Source: Notospermus geniculatus (taxonomy: Eukaryota > Nemertea > Pilidiophora > Heteronemertea > Lineidae). Taken from it: a stretch of DNA of 64,000 nt. This document shows positions 51,949-62,896 of the stretch, in pieces. The stretch is taken from the NCBI GenBank assembly GCA_002633025.1, contig NMRB01000257.1, positions 36,408 to 100,407 on the forward strand. The letters are read 5' to 3'. A program made the position numbers and the translations under genes. A model generated the notes under the pieces. It saw only the letters and a list, made by a program, of their open reading frames with translations. It was not told the DNA's origin and ran no database searches. Position 1 is the stretch's first letter; each line of letters starts with the position of its first letter.

Positions 51949-54900
51949 ATGAATGCATGTAAATATTTTCTCTTCCTGATACTGTTATTCAGATTTAAAC
52001 AATGTGTCAACTGGAGATACTGCAATTCGGGGTACGAAAGGTATGAACCTGGATTATTCAAGATATGGTATAAAACAAGGTCGTTGCTAAACTGCCCCCT
52101 CCATTTGCCCGAGGCTCGTCTGTTTTTATATTCTCAGAAAACACGATCGTGTTTTCCAAGTAAATCAATTCAAAGTTTTACGCCTGAAAGACGGACATTG
52201 AAAATGACAAATCTTTCAGAAATAGATGCCAAGTTAATGATCTTGGAGGTAAGATATTCTTATACATTGCGCATTTTGATTTTGCGCAAATTCCAGTAAG
52301 CCATACATCACGATCTGGCTGACTCTTTTCCAATGTTGGTGTTGTCGTTGGTGATTGACCGCCAACAAGTTGTTGCGAGATCTCAGTCGTTTGAATGAGC
52401 TAACTTAAGGGNNNNNNNNNNNNNNNNNNNNNNNNNNNNNNNNNNNNNNNNNNNNNNNNNNNNNNNNNNNNNNNNNNNNNNNNNNNNNNNNNNNNNNNNN
52501 NNNNNNNNNNNNNNNNNNNNNNNNNNNNNNNNNNNNNNNNNNNNNNNNNNNNNNNNNNNNNNNNNNNNNNNNNNNNNNNNNNNNNNNNNNNNNNNNNNNN
52601 NNNNNNNNNNNNNNNNNNNNNNNNNNNNNNNNNNNNNNNNNNNNNNNNNNNNNNNNNNNNNNNNNNNNNNNNNNNNNNNNNNNNNNNNNNNNNNNNNNNN
52701 NNNNNNNNNNNNNNNNNNNNNNNNNNNNNNNNNNNNNNNNNNNNNNNNNNNNNNNNNNNNNNNNNNNNNNNNNNNNNNNNNNNNNNNNCACACCGAAATG
52801 TTTTGCATAGTAGCAATGTGTACTAAGCTGCGCATGCGCAGTAGGTCTTGCGCATGCCCATTAGTTGGTCGGCTAGGGCCGGCATTCAAAGGTAGAATCA
52901 ATTTCTCATGTCCAAACCCACCTCGCGCAGCGTGTTGCTATGACGTGTTGATTAGGATCCACCCCAATCCACTGGTTGGCTCACATGATTATTAGCAGTG
53001 AGGTAAGGTGCTGTCAGTGGACGAAAGTTAGATGACTGTAAGGCGCAATTGGCCTTGTGTCACTCGTACACAATGCGCCGGTTTGAGCCTATGAATAATG
53101 ATTGATGTGGGCTTGGCCAGAGTAATTTTGTCTCTCCGAATTCACATGAAAACCGACAGCTTTTTTGGTAGGCAATGAATACATTTGGCAATGGTATCAT
53201 TGCATAGTTAGTAAGTATAGCTATGCTCACAATAAAGTTGAAGTTGCTGTCGCGCGGATACTTCAAGTAATGCCTGATTGAAATAAAAACCTCCTTATTG
53301 AGACCAGGCCGCTAAGAATGTATCATGTCAACTGGTTTAAAAGCTTCTTTATCAAGCAACGTTTGTGGGCCTGGTAGAAAACTCCTTGTTTGATCCCTTC
53401 GAAGACAACGCCGTTTGTGGCACGCCCGGATGCCCATAACACCACCACGAGCACTACGAGAGATTTTAGGAAATATCTGACAATTTTGTCGCATTCTTAT
53501 ACAGAGTCCTGGCTACTTATGGACATAATGCATTGCATCAAAGATGGCTGCGCCCATGGCTGGTTTTGTGTACACTAAACATTTCGGTGTGCGTCATAAT
53601 GCGACGTTGACGGCCAACATTCCACCAAAAATATAGGTTTGGGGAATCGATATCGGCTGAAAAAGACTCCATCGGTATCTATTCCTCGTAGGGATTGCAG
53701 CGGTTTCTAAACGTACCCATTCTGTACCCACTCTCAAAGACGCCCATCGCCACATCACCTTCAACACACCACATACTGCTTGGAAGTGGTCAACGGACAC
53801 AATAACAGCGCGCTAAAAGAGGTCGGGACCGCCAAAAGTAGGGAGGTTTCGCAAGCGCCCGTTTAGGCCCTACGAAGACGTTTATCTATTGTGTGGGTAT
53901 ACCCAAACAATAGATGAACGTGGTCGTATGGCCTAACCGGGCGCTTGCGAAACCTCCCTACTGAAACAGCTTACCAACGCCTAGCTGTGACGTCATTGAT
54001 AAGTTTCTATTCGGTTTTCCTATCAACGCCAGTGGCTACCGGAGTTTCTATTCGGGGATAGTCCCTTTAATTGGCATTTGGCCTGTACCTCCGGTAGGCA
54101 TTGATAGCGCTATTGATAGCGTTCCGATTCTGTCGGCCCTGGGGTTTTGGTGGGTTTGGGATAGGTGGAAGTACAGCTTACACGTGTATGATGACCGAGC
54201 GGAATCCAGTGTATCATACAAGGCAGTTGTGGATCGGGCTAGTCAAATTTGCATAATATTTTATGCCTTTACGTTTCCCACGCCCGTGGAAAATAACATT
54301 GTTAATGCCCCGGGGTTAATGCCAGAGAGACGAGGCTACGGACTCGGCCACATCATCGAGCTACTGCAATGACCATGATGACAAAATCGACACCTGCATA
54401 ATCAAAGATGCCGTAAAACTACAGAAAACGGAAAATGAAATCTTTATCTGCCACACTTATTATTCATAACATTTCAGAGGAAGAACATCGGTGGATATGT
54501 CCTGGACGGGAGTTACATGTTTTCTTCAAGGTGTGAGCTCATTGTTCGCGCTGCAAGTGAAAACATGTTCCTGATTCACACCCTGCCAAAGAAGACTTAT
54601 AGAAACAAATTTACTAAAGTGATACTTCACACATGTTTCTATTACCCTCAAACGTATCCTTCGTTTAGTATCAAGTACCTTACAACCATTAAGATTAGTA
54701 ACAACCGGCATAGGCCTAGTACTCTTGTATTTGGGATGAATTTCCTGTATATCGAACACCTGAGAAAAAAAGGCGATTCAATTGTAGCAATAAATTTGAT
54801 TACAAAAGTGAAAACACGGATTTTGATAACCAAAACTCCATGTTCCTCTAAGCCCCACAAGCTATATAATGTTTTTGGACAGAAAACCATGGATCGCCAA

Positions 54901-55479
54901 GATGAAATGCTACTTTTTGTGGACCTGACGTGTTTTTACAGCAAAACGTGGTACACGGTGCTTGTCAGGTTATGTTCAAGACGTGGGAACGGGGCATCCA
55001 CGTTATATGTCAAGGAAAGGTTAGCAATGATATCATTTACTCGTGAACGGATGAGTTCTTCTTATTTTGGAGTCGTGTTCAAAACAATGGACATCGTGGC
55101 GGTGCATGGTGTCCTGCGAAACAAACGGAAGCACTACGTCGTTATATACAGGTGGAATGAACGTTACAAAACCCGTCACACTATCCGTCCCTCATGTGAA
55201 AAGCCACATTGGCGACACACGAGATTCGGTTTATCATACGAAGTTTCTCATGATCGATTTTTCTTTCTTGTGAAGGATGCCAACAAGAAATACTACTGGG
55301 TCAGTTTCCGCCCAACACTTCGTAAGAGCAATGACCACTGTGTAACAACGCTTCACAGATTCCACAAGCCCGTCTGCGCTTTTCAGCTTAGTCAAAATGG
55401 AATCATCTTTACGCTTTCAAAGGCCAGTCACCATAAACAAATATTACATTCCTATAGACTGGTTTCAAGACAATGCTAA
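51949..55479 (+). CDS. putative secreted protein, copy B (two exons, about 433 residues)
   Basis: Same structure as copy A. Exon 1 51949-52248 (100 codons, GAG|GTAAGA); exon 2 54478-55479 (TTTCAG|AGG, 333 codons plus stop). Exon 1 differs from copy A at 6 of 100 residues, including I/L inside the signal peptide. The last 35 residues differ at 2. The centre is far more diverged: 31 of the 65 residues encoded by 54859-55053 differ, yet nearly all cysteines and aromatic landmarks (HTCF, TPCSS, CF.SKTW, PSCEKP, DHCV, YWVSFR) are kept. Small in-frame indels near residues 118 and 180 keep the frame. The intron (2.2 kb) holds the N gap and two inserted elements. Family not recognised. Confidence 0.72.
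52412..52788. other. assembly gap (377 N)
   Basis: Run of undetermined bases inside the intron of copy B. Any ORF across it is meaningless. Confidence 1.
52789..53591. mobile_element. element with CACACCGAAATGTTT inverted ends
   Basis: CACACCGAAATGTTT (52789-52803) and AAACATTTCGGTGTG (53577-53591) are perfect 15-base inverted repeats, 0.8 kb apart within the copy B intron. Copy A has no such block. The left end abuts the N gap, so the real border may be inside the gap. No coding. Confidence 0.65.
53837..53962. mobile_element. 126-bp hairpin MITE
   Basis: AGTAGGGAGGTTTCGCAAGC pairs with GCTTGCGAAACCTCCCTACT, and the arms continue through GCCC.GTTAGGCC and TCTATTGT.TGGGTATACCCA. Nearly perfect palindrome in the copy B intron. 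Confidence 0.88.
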
Positions 55480-55538
55480 ACGAGATGCTTCTGCAATGAA
55501 AAAAATTTTCCGCTTCCCAGTGCACAAGGAACAGTGTC

Positions 55539-55915
55539 GCTGAAAGGGTAAATGTCGTCCTGGGTGTATACAAAGATTACCCAGGATCTCAATCTTCACC
55601 AAAACAATACCCTGGGTATATTTTCGGTAGCCGAACATCACCCAGCATCGTAGTAGGCCTATGACACCTGGATTCGAGGTTGTCTCGCCCGTGGTCACAT
55701 GACCGCCTGAAGAATGTCATGAACAGCTACAGGCCTACCGCGGCGCGAGACCGCAAGATTCCACGGGATTTCTAAATAGGACTCGTTCCTAGGCACTGAT
55801 TGCGGATGCTGGGTGATGTTCGGCTACCGAAACTACACCCAGGGTATTGTTTTAATGAAGATTGAGATCCTGGGTAATCTTTGTATATACCAAGGACGAC
55901 ATTTACCCTTTCAGC
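55539..55915. mobile_element. Mutator-like MITE, copy 1, 9-bp target duplication
   Basis: 377 bp with long imperfect inverted arms starting GCTGAAAGGGTAAATGTCGT and ending ACGACATTTACCCTTTCAGC. AACAGTGTC flanks both sides (55530-55538 and 55916-55924), a perfect 9-bp duplication as made by Mutator-like transposases. It lies 60 bp after the copy B stop codon. Copy A has the empty site (AAGAATCTC near 44850). Confidence 0.93.
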
Positions 55916-56149
55916 AACAGTGTCCCAAGGAAAAACTGTCTTGCGAACAGAAGGGCATCTTGTTAAATTGTAATCTTTGGCGATTGTATAGCCATGCACT
56001 TAATCCGTCAAGGAACAGTACAAGCGGATACGTTTTACAGGGGACGTTCTTCACTGTCATGCCGGTGTGACTGGGGATATAATCCGCCAGGGGTGATGGT
56101 CTTCCGGACAATAGGCCCTAGGGACAGGGATCTTCCGGACCCCTGTCCC

Positions 56150-57160
56150 TAAGAGTAAATGTCCTGACCCCGACAACTATTTTGCTAGTCTTCATAAAAG
56201 GTAAAAGGGAACTATGTTCCCCATAGGATTATATCATCTGTCACAGCAGTGACAGTAATCGTGGTGTTCCCGCCGCTATCAGCTCGCTCGTAGCAAATGG
56301 GCCAAGAGTTATCGTTAATGCACTCTAACTCGTCCTTTGAGAATATACGACTCTTTATTCCAAATCTGTTGTTCCTCAAGTACATGAACGAAGCGAACAT
56401 CTATTCCAAGTAAAGACAGTCGTGAAGACATCAAAGGTAACAGCAAAGTGATTTACTGAAACGAAACAAATCATGTCTCAGATAAGTCAAAAACTACAGA
56501 GGACTCAACCACCTGTTACACCCGTAAGATGCTGCCACCTAGGTGAAGCAGCATAAACTAAGTATACTGACACCAAACACTAGAAAATGCCTTGCAAAGC
56601 ACATACACTGATTAACCATCACACCCAGAGCCATCTGAGATGTAGATTGATTAGACACGCAAAGTCTCATTCACCACAAGGCATCAATTAAAGCCTGAAT
56701 TGAGCATGAACTGGCTGGATCGAGGCAACGCTGAAGGGCGCCACACCCTAGTTCTACTTCCGGTACGAAATGTCATCTAGCTTTCAACTCTAAAATCGTG
56801 CTTCCAAGCAAGCTACACTACCCAAAAACCATTTCTGTACATTCTCTGACATCTTATCTACAAACTCACCGATTCCTTTCTCCTCATATCCCATTAAATG
56901 ACATACGAAAGGAGCCAAAAGCGACAAGAATCATCGAAGCATAAAACGCGCGAAACGAAAGTTGTGGCAAAGGCGTACCAACAACGTTGCTCCAATCCAG
57001 CTCAGCCGCGAACCCCTCCATCAACCAGCCGAAGACAATTGGCGGAGACACGTGGTGCCCCTGATAAAGAAGTCCGTTCAGTCATGAATCCTTTTTACCC
57101 CTCGGTATTGTTGTCCCCTGTGGCATCGGTCCGTCAGTCTGTGTGTCGGTCAGTCCATCT
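56150..57160. other. no gene recognised; insertion relative to copy A
   Basis: Contains the duplicated 3' flank blocks up to about 56262, then unrelated sequence to about 57060 that copy A lacks. A 152-codon ORF starting at 56898 has no recognisable domain and runs into the repeat at 57170. Confidence 0.5.
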
Positions 57161-57164
57161 GTCT

Positions 57165-57960
57165 GTCGATAGACGACGTTACCGCTCTAGCACGTTAAAA
57201 TTAGATCGGATATTTCTCATTTTTGGTGGAAAGCGGTATATGTGGATCCTTCACGAACATATCGATTTTCGGCTGAATCGGGACTTTCCATTTCGTTACA
57301 AGGTGGTGCTTTATGAAAACGACGTTACCGCTCTAGCACGTTCAAATAAAATCTAATTTTTCTCATTTTTGGTGGAAAGGTGTATATTTGGGTCCTTCAC
57401 AAACCTATCGATATTCGGCTGAATCGGTCATTCAATTTGGCCACAAGGGGGAGTTTTGTGAAAAATGAAAAATGGCCACAGCTTCCTTTGTTTTTGAGCT
57501 AGAAATTTTTAAAGGATGTACATGTACATGTAAAAAGGCTTTCATCACATATCAGCCGGGATTTTTATTTGACCTACTTAGTATCTGGTTTCTATGTCAA
57601 ATAGCGTAAACTGTCCACTGACGACATTATCGCTCTAGCACGTTCAAATTAAATCCAATTTTTCTGATTTTTGGTGGAAAGGTGTATATGTGCAGGGTCC
57701 TTCACGAACCTACCGATTTTCTGCCGAATCGGACGCAGGGGACATTTTCTGAAAAATGGCCACAACTTCCTTCGTTTTTGAGCTAGGATCCTCAAATTTT
57801 TAATGGAAGTACATGTGAAAAGCCTTCATCACATACCAGCCGGGATGTTTATTTGACCTACTTTTTATCGGCTTTCTAGGTCAAATAGCGTAATCTGTGT
57901 TGAAATTTAAGTTACTTTATGTTACCGTTGTAGCGGTGTCAAATTAAATCTGATTTTTTT
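57165..57960. repeat. irregular tandem repeat, three units
   Basis: GACGTTACCGCTCTAGCACG ... TTTCTCATTTTTGGTGGAAAG ... GGTCCTTCACGAACCTATCG ... GGCTGAATCGG recurs at about 57173, 57320 and 57622. The last two units are longer, with AAAATGGCCACA.CTTCCTT and CAGCCGGGAT.TTTATTTGACC. Non-coding, absent from duplication copy A. Confidence 0.8.
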
Positions 57961-58195
57961 TCAGATTCTTCGTGTGACCACCCCAAAGACGGTCACATGT
58001 TTTTGAACATTTCTCTTTACCAATGGAAAGTTCAATGAACACATTAATCAACTTACACCTACAGCCGAGGGTCTTAAGTGCGAATAGCACGGCATTTTTA
58101 TTGTTTGGCGATTCAATTCATTCATGTCTGAAGTGTGGTTGAAAATCAACGCCGACATCATCTCCCTTTGTGGTGTAGCCATGTTGGAGAAAATA

Positions 58196-59160
58196 ATAGC
58201 AAACCATGGCAACCATTGTTATCTTCTATTTATGTCCTCAAATGGCTCCCCGTTGCAAACCTCTATAGGACACTCATCACTGGGAACCGCCCCAGGTAGG
58301 CCTGCCATAGTCCAACCATAGTCCACCCCGGGCAATTATTCCTGGTGCCAGGACTATGATACCCAGTGATGATAGTCTGTTCGACCATGGTCCCTGTCGT
58401 GTTATGATCTCCGGACTGTTATAACGGGACTTATAATCCCGTGTCTCTACGGTCAGGGGACTATATCGTTTGCCTTCTGACAGTCTGATGTTATAAACTG
58501 TGGTGTTTGCTCTACTTCGTCAGTTACAAACGATGTTCGCGTTACTTACAGGAAACGGGACATAGAAGAAGACTCCAGGAGTGCACTTCTGCCGTGTCTT
58601 TAGAGAATGAAATGGTCCATGGACCATGTGCTCACTCATTGACATAGTGTAATGACAGAGAGGAGAGGATGAGCGAACATCTGGGGCAAGTCATTCCCAA
58701 GTTGCAGGACTTGTTTTTGGCCACCTGGAGCCAAGCTAAGAATCGAATCGGACCGAAACTTGGTTAGGGTTAATGTCCCAGAAGAACAGATGACCTGCAT
58801 GTTCAAGTGTAGGCCTAGGCCTAGGCATTTGAACTGCATTGCCTGGATTGGGCCCATCAAAGTCTTTGACTGATCATGATTGTAACGTTAGGCCTAGGCC
58901 TATGAGTTGATGACCTAGGCCTACTAACGTTAGGGCCTAGGCCAAGAAGGTGTCAAAAACCCTAAGCCTAGGGCTAGTCCTACCTGTCCAAACAAAGGCA
59001 ACATCATCAGATCCCCCTGACACAGCAATCAGCACAGGCCTCAGAGGCCTAATAACAGTCACACAACCAGTGAACATGGTGAACACTGCTAGAACTGAAT
59101 GTCATTGCTGAGGCCTACCTGTTACCATGGTCACTGTACTGACTGACCCCACCTTGGTCT
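58196..59160. other. no gene recognised; TAGGCCTA runs
   Basis: Dyad-rich sequence near 58270-58370 (CACTGGGAACC ... ACCCAGTGATGA) and TAGGCCTAGGCCTA clusters at 58805-58965. No coding features. Confidence 0.5.
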
Positions 59161-59995
59161 CTGTGTGTCTGTGGTTCATTGAATAGTCAATAGATGGCTC
59201 CATTTGAATTGAAATGGACAAAAAGTGCAATAACTAACTTATTATTCGACGGATCATCACCAAATTTTTATTGTAGGTACATCTAATGCAGATGCATGAT
59301 ATATCATACGGGTTTTCAAGTTGAACGACATTTATCAGTCACACAAGTCAAAGTTGCATTTTCCAAAATGGCTGCCTGGCAGCGGTCTGTGAAGTCCGAT
59401 CACGCTGAAATTTGCTGTACACATGAAGGCTACAAAGATACATACTTGTTCAAGTTCAGAACATTCTAGCCCCAATAGTTATTGAGCTATGGTCCAATGC
59501 TCAATTTCCAAGATAGCCACCTGGTGGCCGTACTTGAAGTCCGATCGGACCGAAATCCGCCACAGACATACAGGGTACCTAGATACATCATCACACCCAA
59601 TTTGAACAATCCAGGACAAATAGCCACGAAACGTGCCACCCGACAATGAAATTTCGAACTTTGACCTCTGTGACCTTGAAAATTAGGTCAAATCAAAAAC
59701 CCGGGTGATATGTCGTGTATCCTCATAAGATGTACCCACCATAAAAATTTGGTGATGATCCGATCAACGGTTAAGGCGAAACTGCACTTTAAAGGTTTTC
59801 GGTTTATCCCCCCTGGTGGCCAAGCCAGGAATCAGATCGGACCGAAATTGGGTGTCATAGGTCATTTGACCTAGGGGTATATGTGTACCAAGTTTCAGAT
59901 CAATAGCCCCAGCGGTTACAAAACGTGCCCTGCTAACGGACGACGACGGACGACGGACGCCACGTGATGGCTATAGCTCACGAGTGAGCTAATAA
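59161..59995. repeat. dispersed-repeat-like block with repeated GATCGGACCGAAAT
   Basis: Contains several related segments (AAGTCCGATCACGCTGAAAT, AAGTCCGATCGGACCGAAAT, ATCAGATCGGACCGAAATTG), TGACCTCTGTGACCTTGAAA, and ends CGGACGACGACGGACGACGG then GCTCACGAGTGAGC. The ends carry ATCACCAAATTTTTAT and ATAAAAATTTGGTGAT in opposite orientation. Non-coding; probably an old transposon or satellite-like repeat. Confidence 0.6.
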
Positions 59996-60370
59996 AAGTG
60001 TATCCCCGTCATAAGCGCACTTTTGGAGCTGTGAAAATAGCACGAAGGGGAAATGACGTACAAAGTAACGTACATAACGCTTTGAAAATAACAAAACCTG
60101 AAATCCTCCACTCTGAAGGAGAATGTGCCAGAATAAGATTGTGATGGCGGACTTCAACGCTTGACGACGTATATCGCACGCCGGAGTGGACATAATTCTG
60201 AATTAATATTCACATTAATTCAAACGAATTAATGTCTACATTAAATCGACCAATAGGATTTGATTTTTATATGTGGACATTAAATCGATTTAATGTGGAC
60301 ATTAAAAATTCTATTGTTTGCGAGGCGCATGCACATTTTAGCTCGCCTCAAAAGGAAAGGCCTGATTATT
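59996..60370. other. no gene; ATTAATGT/ACATTAAT dyads
   Basis: 60196-60305 holds several direct and inverted copies of CATTAATT / AATTAATG and GGACATTAAATCGA / TCGATTTAATGTGGAC. A probable small foldback element; borders unclear. Confidence 0.5.
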
Positions 60371-60614
60371 GCTGAAAGGTTAAATGTCGTCCTGGGTACA
60401 TACAAAGATTACCCAGTGTGGTATCTCACGGTCTCGCGCCGTGGTACTTGTTGAGTGTAGCTGTTCTTGACATTCTTCAGGCTGTCACGTGACCGCGGGC
60501 GAGACAACCTTGAATCCAAAGTGTCATACCACGATGCTGGGTGATGTTCGGCTACCGAAACTACACCCAGGATATTGTTTTAGTGATACCCAGGACGACA
60601 TTTACCCTTTCAGC
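60371..60614. mobile_element. Mutator-like MITE, copy 2, 9-bp target duplication
   Basis: 244 bp, ends GCTGAAAGGTTAAATGTCGT and ACGACATTTACCCTTTCAGC. CTGATTATT flanks both sides (60362-60370 and 60615-60623). It is an internally deleted relative of copies 1 and 3 that keeps the GTCACGTGACCGCGGGCGAG core. Confidence 0.93.
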
Positions 60615-60623
60615 CTGATTATT

Positions 60624-61106
60624 GACTCTCGCTGGCCTTCAAACGCACAAAGTACGGCACTTTGCAACCAACCTACATGACACACAACGTCGCACTGACC
60701 TCCAATAGGCCTGACTCGGATCCTCGGCACTGCAAAAGAACTACCCTATCTACTTCAAAGAGCCCACGAAATCATTTCGTTGGTCCTCCCCTCGGTGGTA
60801 CCTTCAGGGACCTCAAGCAGTTGTCATTATATGCACATGTATTTATAGAACATAAGGCTGCGTAGGGCTTCATATATGTACTTTCAAAAGACACCTATTT
60901 GGCAGCTTCTCTAAACCGATGTTTTTTTAACGTTCCGTGACCGTGTCTGTGAGTGCACCCCTTCCATGTCTGACGGAATAAGCTGCTATAGCTGCCAGCT
61001 AGTGCCAGACCGGGAAAAGCCCACCAAAAGGCCTCAACCCTATGAGCATGTCGTAACTGTGGCTGCAGCAAAAAATCTCGTAGGCTTGTCCCAAAATGCA
61101 TATCTT
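60624..61106. other. no gene recognised
   Basis: Non-coding; short ORFs only. Nothing else seen before the MITE at 61107. Confidence 0.45.
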
Positions 61107-61325
61107 ATACTAGTGTCCCACTGGCGACTTTTTCCCACGACAAGGGGCGAATCTGAAGTCTGCGACATTCCCTCGACAAGCTGCGATATTTAGCATTAAT
61201 GAGTTTTGCATTGGATCAAGGAGGCAGAGAATCACTACGAACATAGACGACAGTCTACGAAGATCTACGAATTTTTCATTCGTCCCTTGTCGCAGGCCGA
61301 AATTCGCCAGTGGGACACTAGTATT
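61107..61325. mobile_element. hairpin MITE with ACTAGTGTCCCACTGG ends
   Basis: TATACTAGTGTCCCACTGGC pairs with GCCAGTGGGACACTAGTATT. Inner arms (CGACAAGGGGCGAAT / ATTCG then CCCTTGTCGCAGG) also pair. It lies just upstream of the Harbinger fragment. Confidence 0.85.
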
Positions 61326-61369
61326 ACGACATGTCGTAGGCCCGGGTCGTAGGACATGCACGAGTATGC

Positions 61370-61695
61370 ACAGCAAGCACGGTCAGCTGTCGAACGAATC
61401 ATTGGAGTATGGAAGCAGGCGGGTTCGGCTCAATCAACTGAGACTGCAGCCTATTGAAAAGGTTTGCCAGATAATAGCGGTGACAGCCATGTTTACAAAC
61501 TTCGCAAGACATTCGCCTGTCGACGATGGTGATGGGAATGGGGAACTGATGGAAGAGGATGGTGAGCTGATGGAAGAACAGCCCGAGGGAAACACGCTGG
61601 ACGCCGATGTTGCTAGGCATGAAAGGATAGCCAGGAGGAACCAAATTGTGGAGATGCTCAGAGCATGCTTAGACACTGAATACGACTTGTACTGA
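61370..61695 (+). pseudogene. C-terminal end of a PIF/Harbinger transposase, frameshifted
   Basis: One frame gives QARSAVERIIGVWKQ (about 61373-61417), matching the conserved helix of Harbinger/HARBI1 nucleases that carries the third catalytic acidic residue. A one-base shift near 61415 leads into the next frame, RRVRLNQLRLQPIEKVCQII then AVTAMFTNFARH, the usual continuation (EKVC.II.A...L.N.A). An acidic tail with an ELMEEDGELMEE repeat ends CLDTEYDLY-stop at 61695. The upstream catalytic domain is absent. A broken transposon relic is most likely. Confidence 0.75.
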
Positions 61696-61727
61696 ATATG
61701 TCACTATGATTGTCTACTATAAGACTG

Positions 61728-61867
61728 GGCACACACATAGACGGCAAACCGTAATGCGGTGTTTTTAAAGCCTACTGACCCGGCTGATGAATGGCGAGTA
61801 GACCGCGTTGAGTCAGTCAACTTTAAAAACACCCCCACCGCCTTGATATTTGCCGTCCATGTGCGCC
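61728..61867. mobile_element. hairpin MITE, second member of the 11973-12121 family
   Basis: GGGCACACACATAGACGGCA pairs with TTTGCCGTCCATGTGCGCC. The core GACCCGGCT ... GAGTCAGTC ... TTTAAAAACACCCCCACCG is shared with the first member. It is 30 bp downstream of the Harbinger relic. Confidence 0.8.
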
Positions 61868-62502
61868 GAGCCTTACCATCTAAGTCACCTCCCCACTAGA
61901 CGTATCTTTATGCCTTACATGTAAGTCTGTGTCGCAAGATATGCTGGCGCAACAGTTTCAGTGTAATTTATTTCTGTTGCACCAAACTTGTCTTACACAA
62001 CACAAGTCCAAATGCGTAGGACAGAAAAGTTGGGACATGTCCTAAGAAATCGATGGTGCAATCCGTTTTTGTTCTTAGCGTTAAGACACCACGTAAGACC
62101 TTTGGTGCAACCGGGCCCTGGATGGGCATCTGAGCACACGCCAGTTATTGTTTGTTACTGAAGATGATTGCCGAAGAAGACCGTGGTATTTTTCGACAAC
62201 GAGAATCATCATCCTAGTTGCAACAACCACGAGGTGGCGCAGACGATTCAAAACTTCGAAAGGATCGTCGAGAACTCGTCGTTCAGAACTGAACATTCAA
62301 ACCCTAAGTGCGTACACTGCGCCTACTCACACATAACGACAGTGCACTAACGTTTGGTAGATCAGCGGACCGCCGTTTTCAATAGGGAGTTTGAGATCAG
62401 AAACTTATCAAGGATCCTTATACGTATACGGATCGAAATGTACACAAAATTAATTGTCCTCATTGTACAGAAATCTAGGTAACCGGAAAAACGCCGAGTG
62501 GC
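61868..62502. other. no gene recognised
   Basis: Non-coding sequence before the third Mutator-like MITE. A CTTAGGACATGTCC-type imperfect inverted pair lies near 62010-62110. No coding features. Confidence 0.45.
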
Positions 62503-62887
62503 GCTGAGAGGGTAAATGTCGTCCTGGGTATACATGGTATATACAAAGATTACCCAGGATCTCAGCCTTCACTAAAACAATACCCTGGGTGTAGTTTCGG
62601 TAGCCGAACATCACCCAGCTTCCATGGCTTCCGCAATCTGTGCCTAGGAACAAGTCCTATTTAGAAATCCCGTGAAATCTCGCGGTACTTTTTGAGTGTA
62701 GCTGTTCATGACATTCTTCAGGCGGTCACGTGACCACGGGCGAGACAACCTCGAATCCAGGTGTCATACGTACTACGATGCTGGGTGATGTTCGGCTACC
62801 GAAACTACTCCCAGGGTATTGTTTTGGTGGAGACTGAGATCCTGGGTAACCTTTGTATATACACAGGACGACATTTACCCTTTCAGC
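62503..62887. mobile_element. Mutator-like MITE, copy 3, 9-bp target duplication
   Basis: 385 bp, ends GCTGAGAGGGTAAATGTCGT and ACGACATTTACCCTTTCAGC. CCGAGTGGC flanks both sides (62494-62502 and 62888-62896). Very similar to copy 1, including TACCCAGGATCTCA, GGTAGCCGAACATCACCCAG and the CGGTCACGTGACCACGGGCG centre. Confidence 0.93.
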
Positions 62888-62896
62888 CCGAGTGGC

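Larger units (their letters stand above)
51861..58195 (+). repeat. segmental duplication, copy B
   Basis: Partner of 42293-45725, expanded to about 6.3 kb by a larger intron, the MULE-type MITE at 55539-55915 and two insertions near 56265-57060 and 57095-58095. Start-to-start distance to copy A is about 9.57 kb. Confidence 0.85.

Noticed and set aside
52383-52901. Long ORFs on the minus strand
   Set aside because: They consist of the N gap, not of sequence.
56898-57356. 152-codon ORF as a gene
   Set aside because: No recognisable domain; the second half is part of the irregular tandem repeat at 57165-57960.
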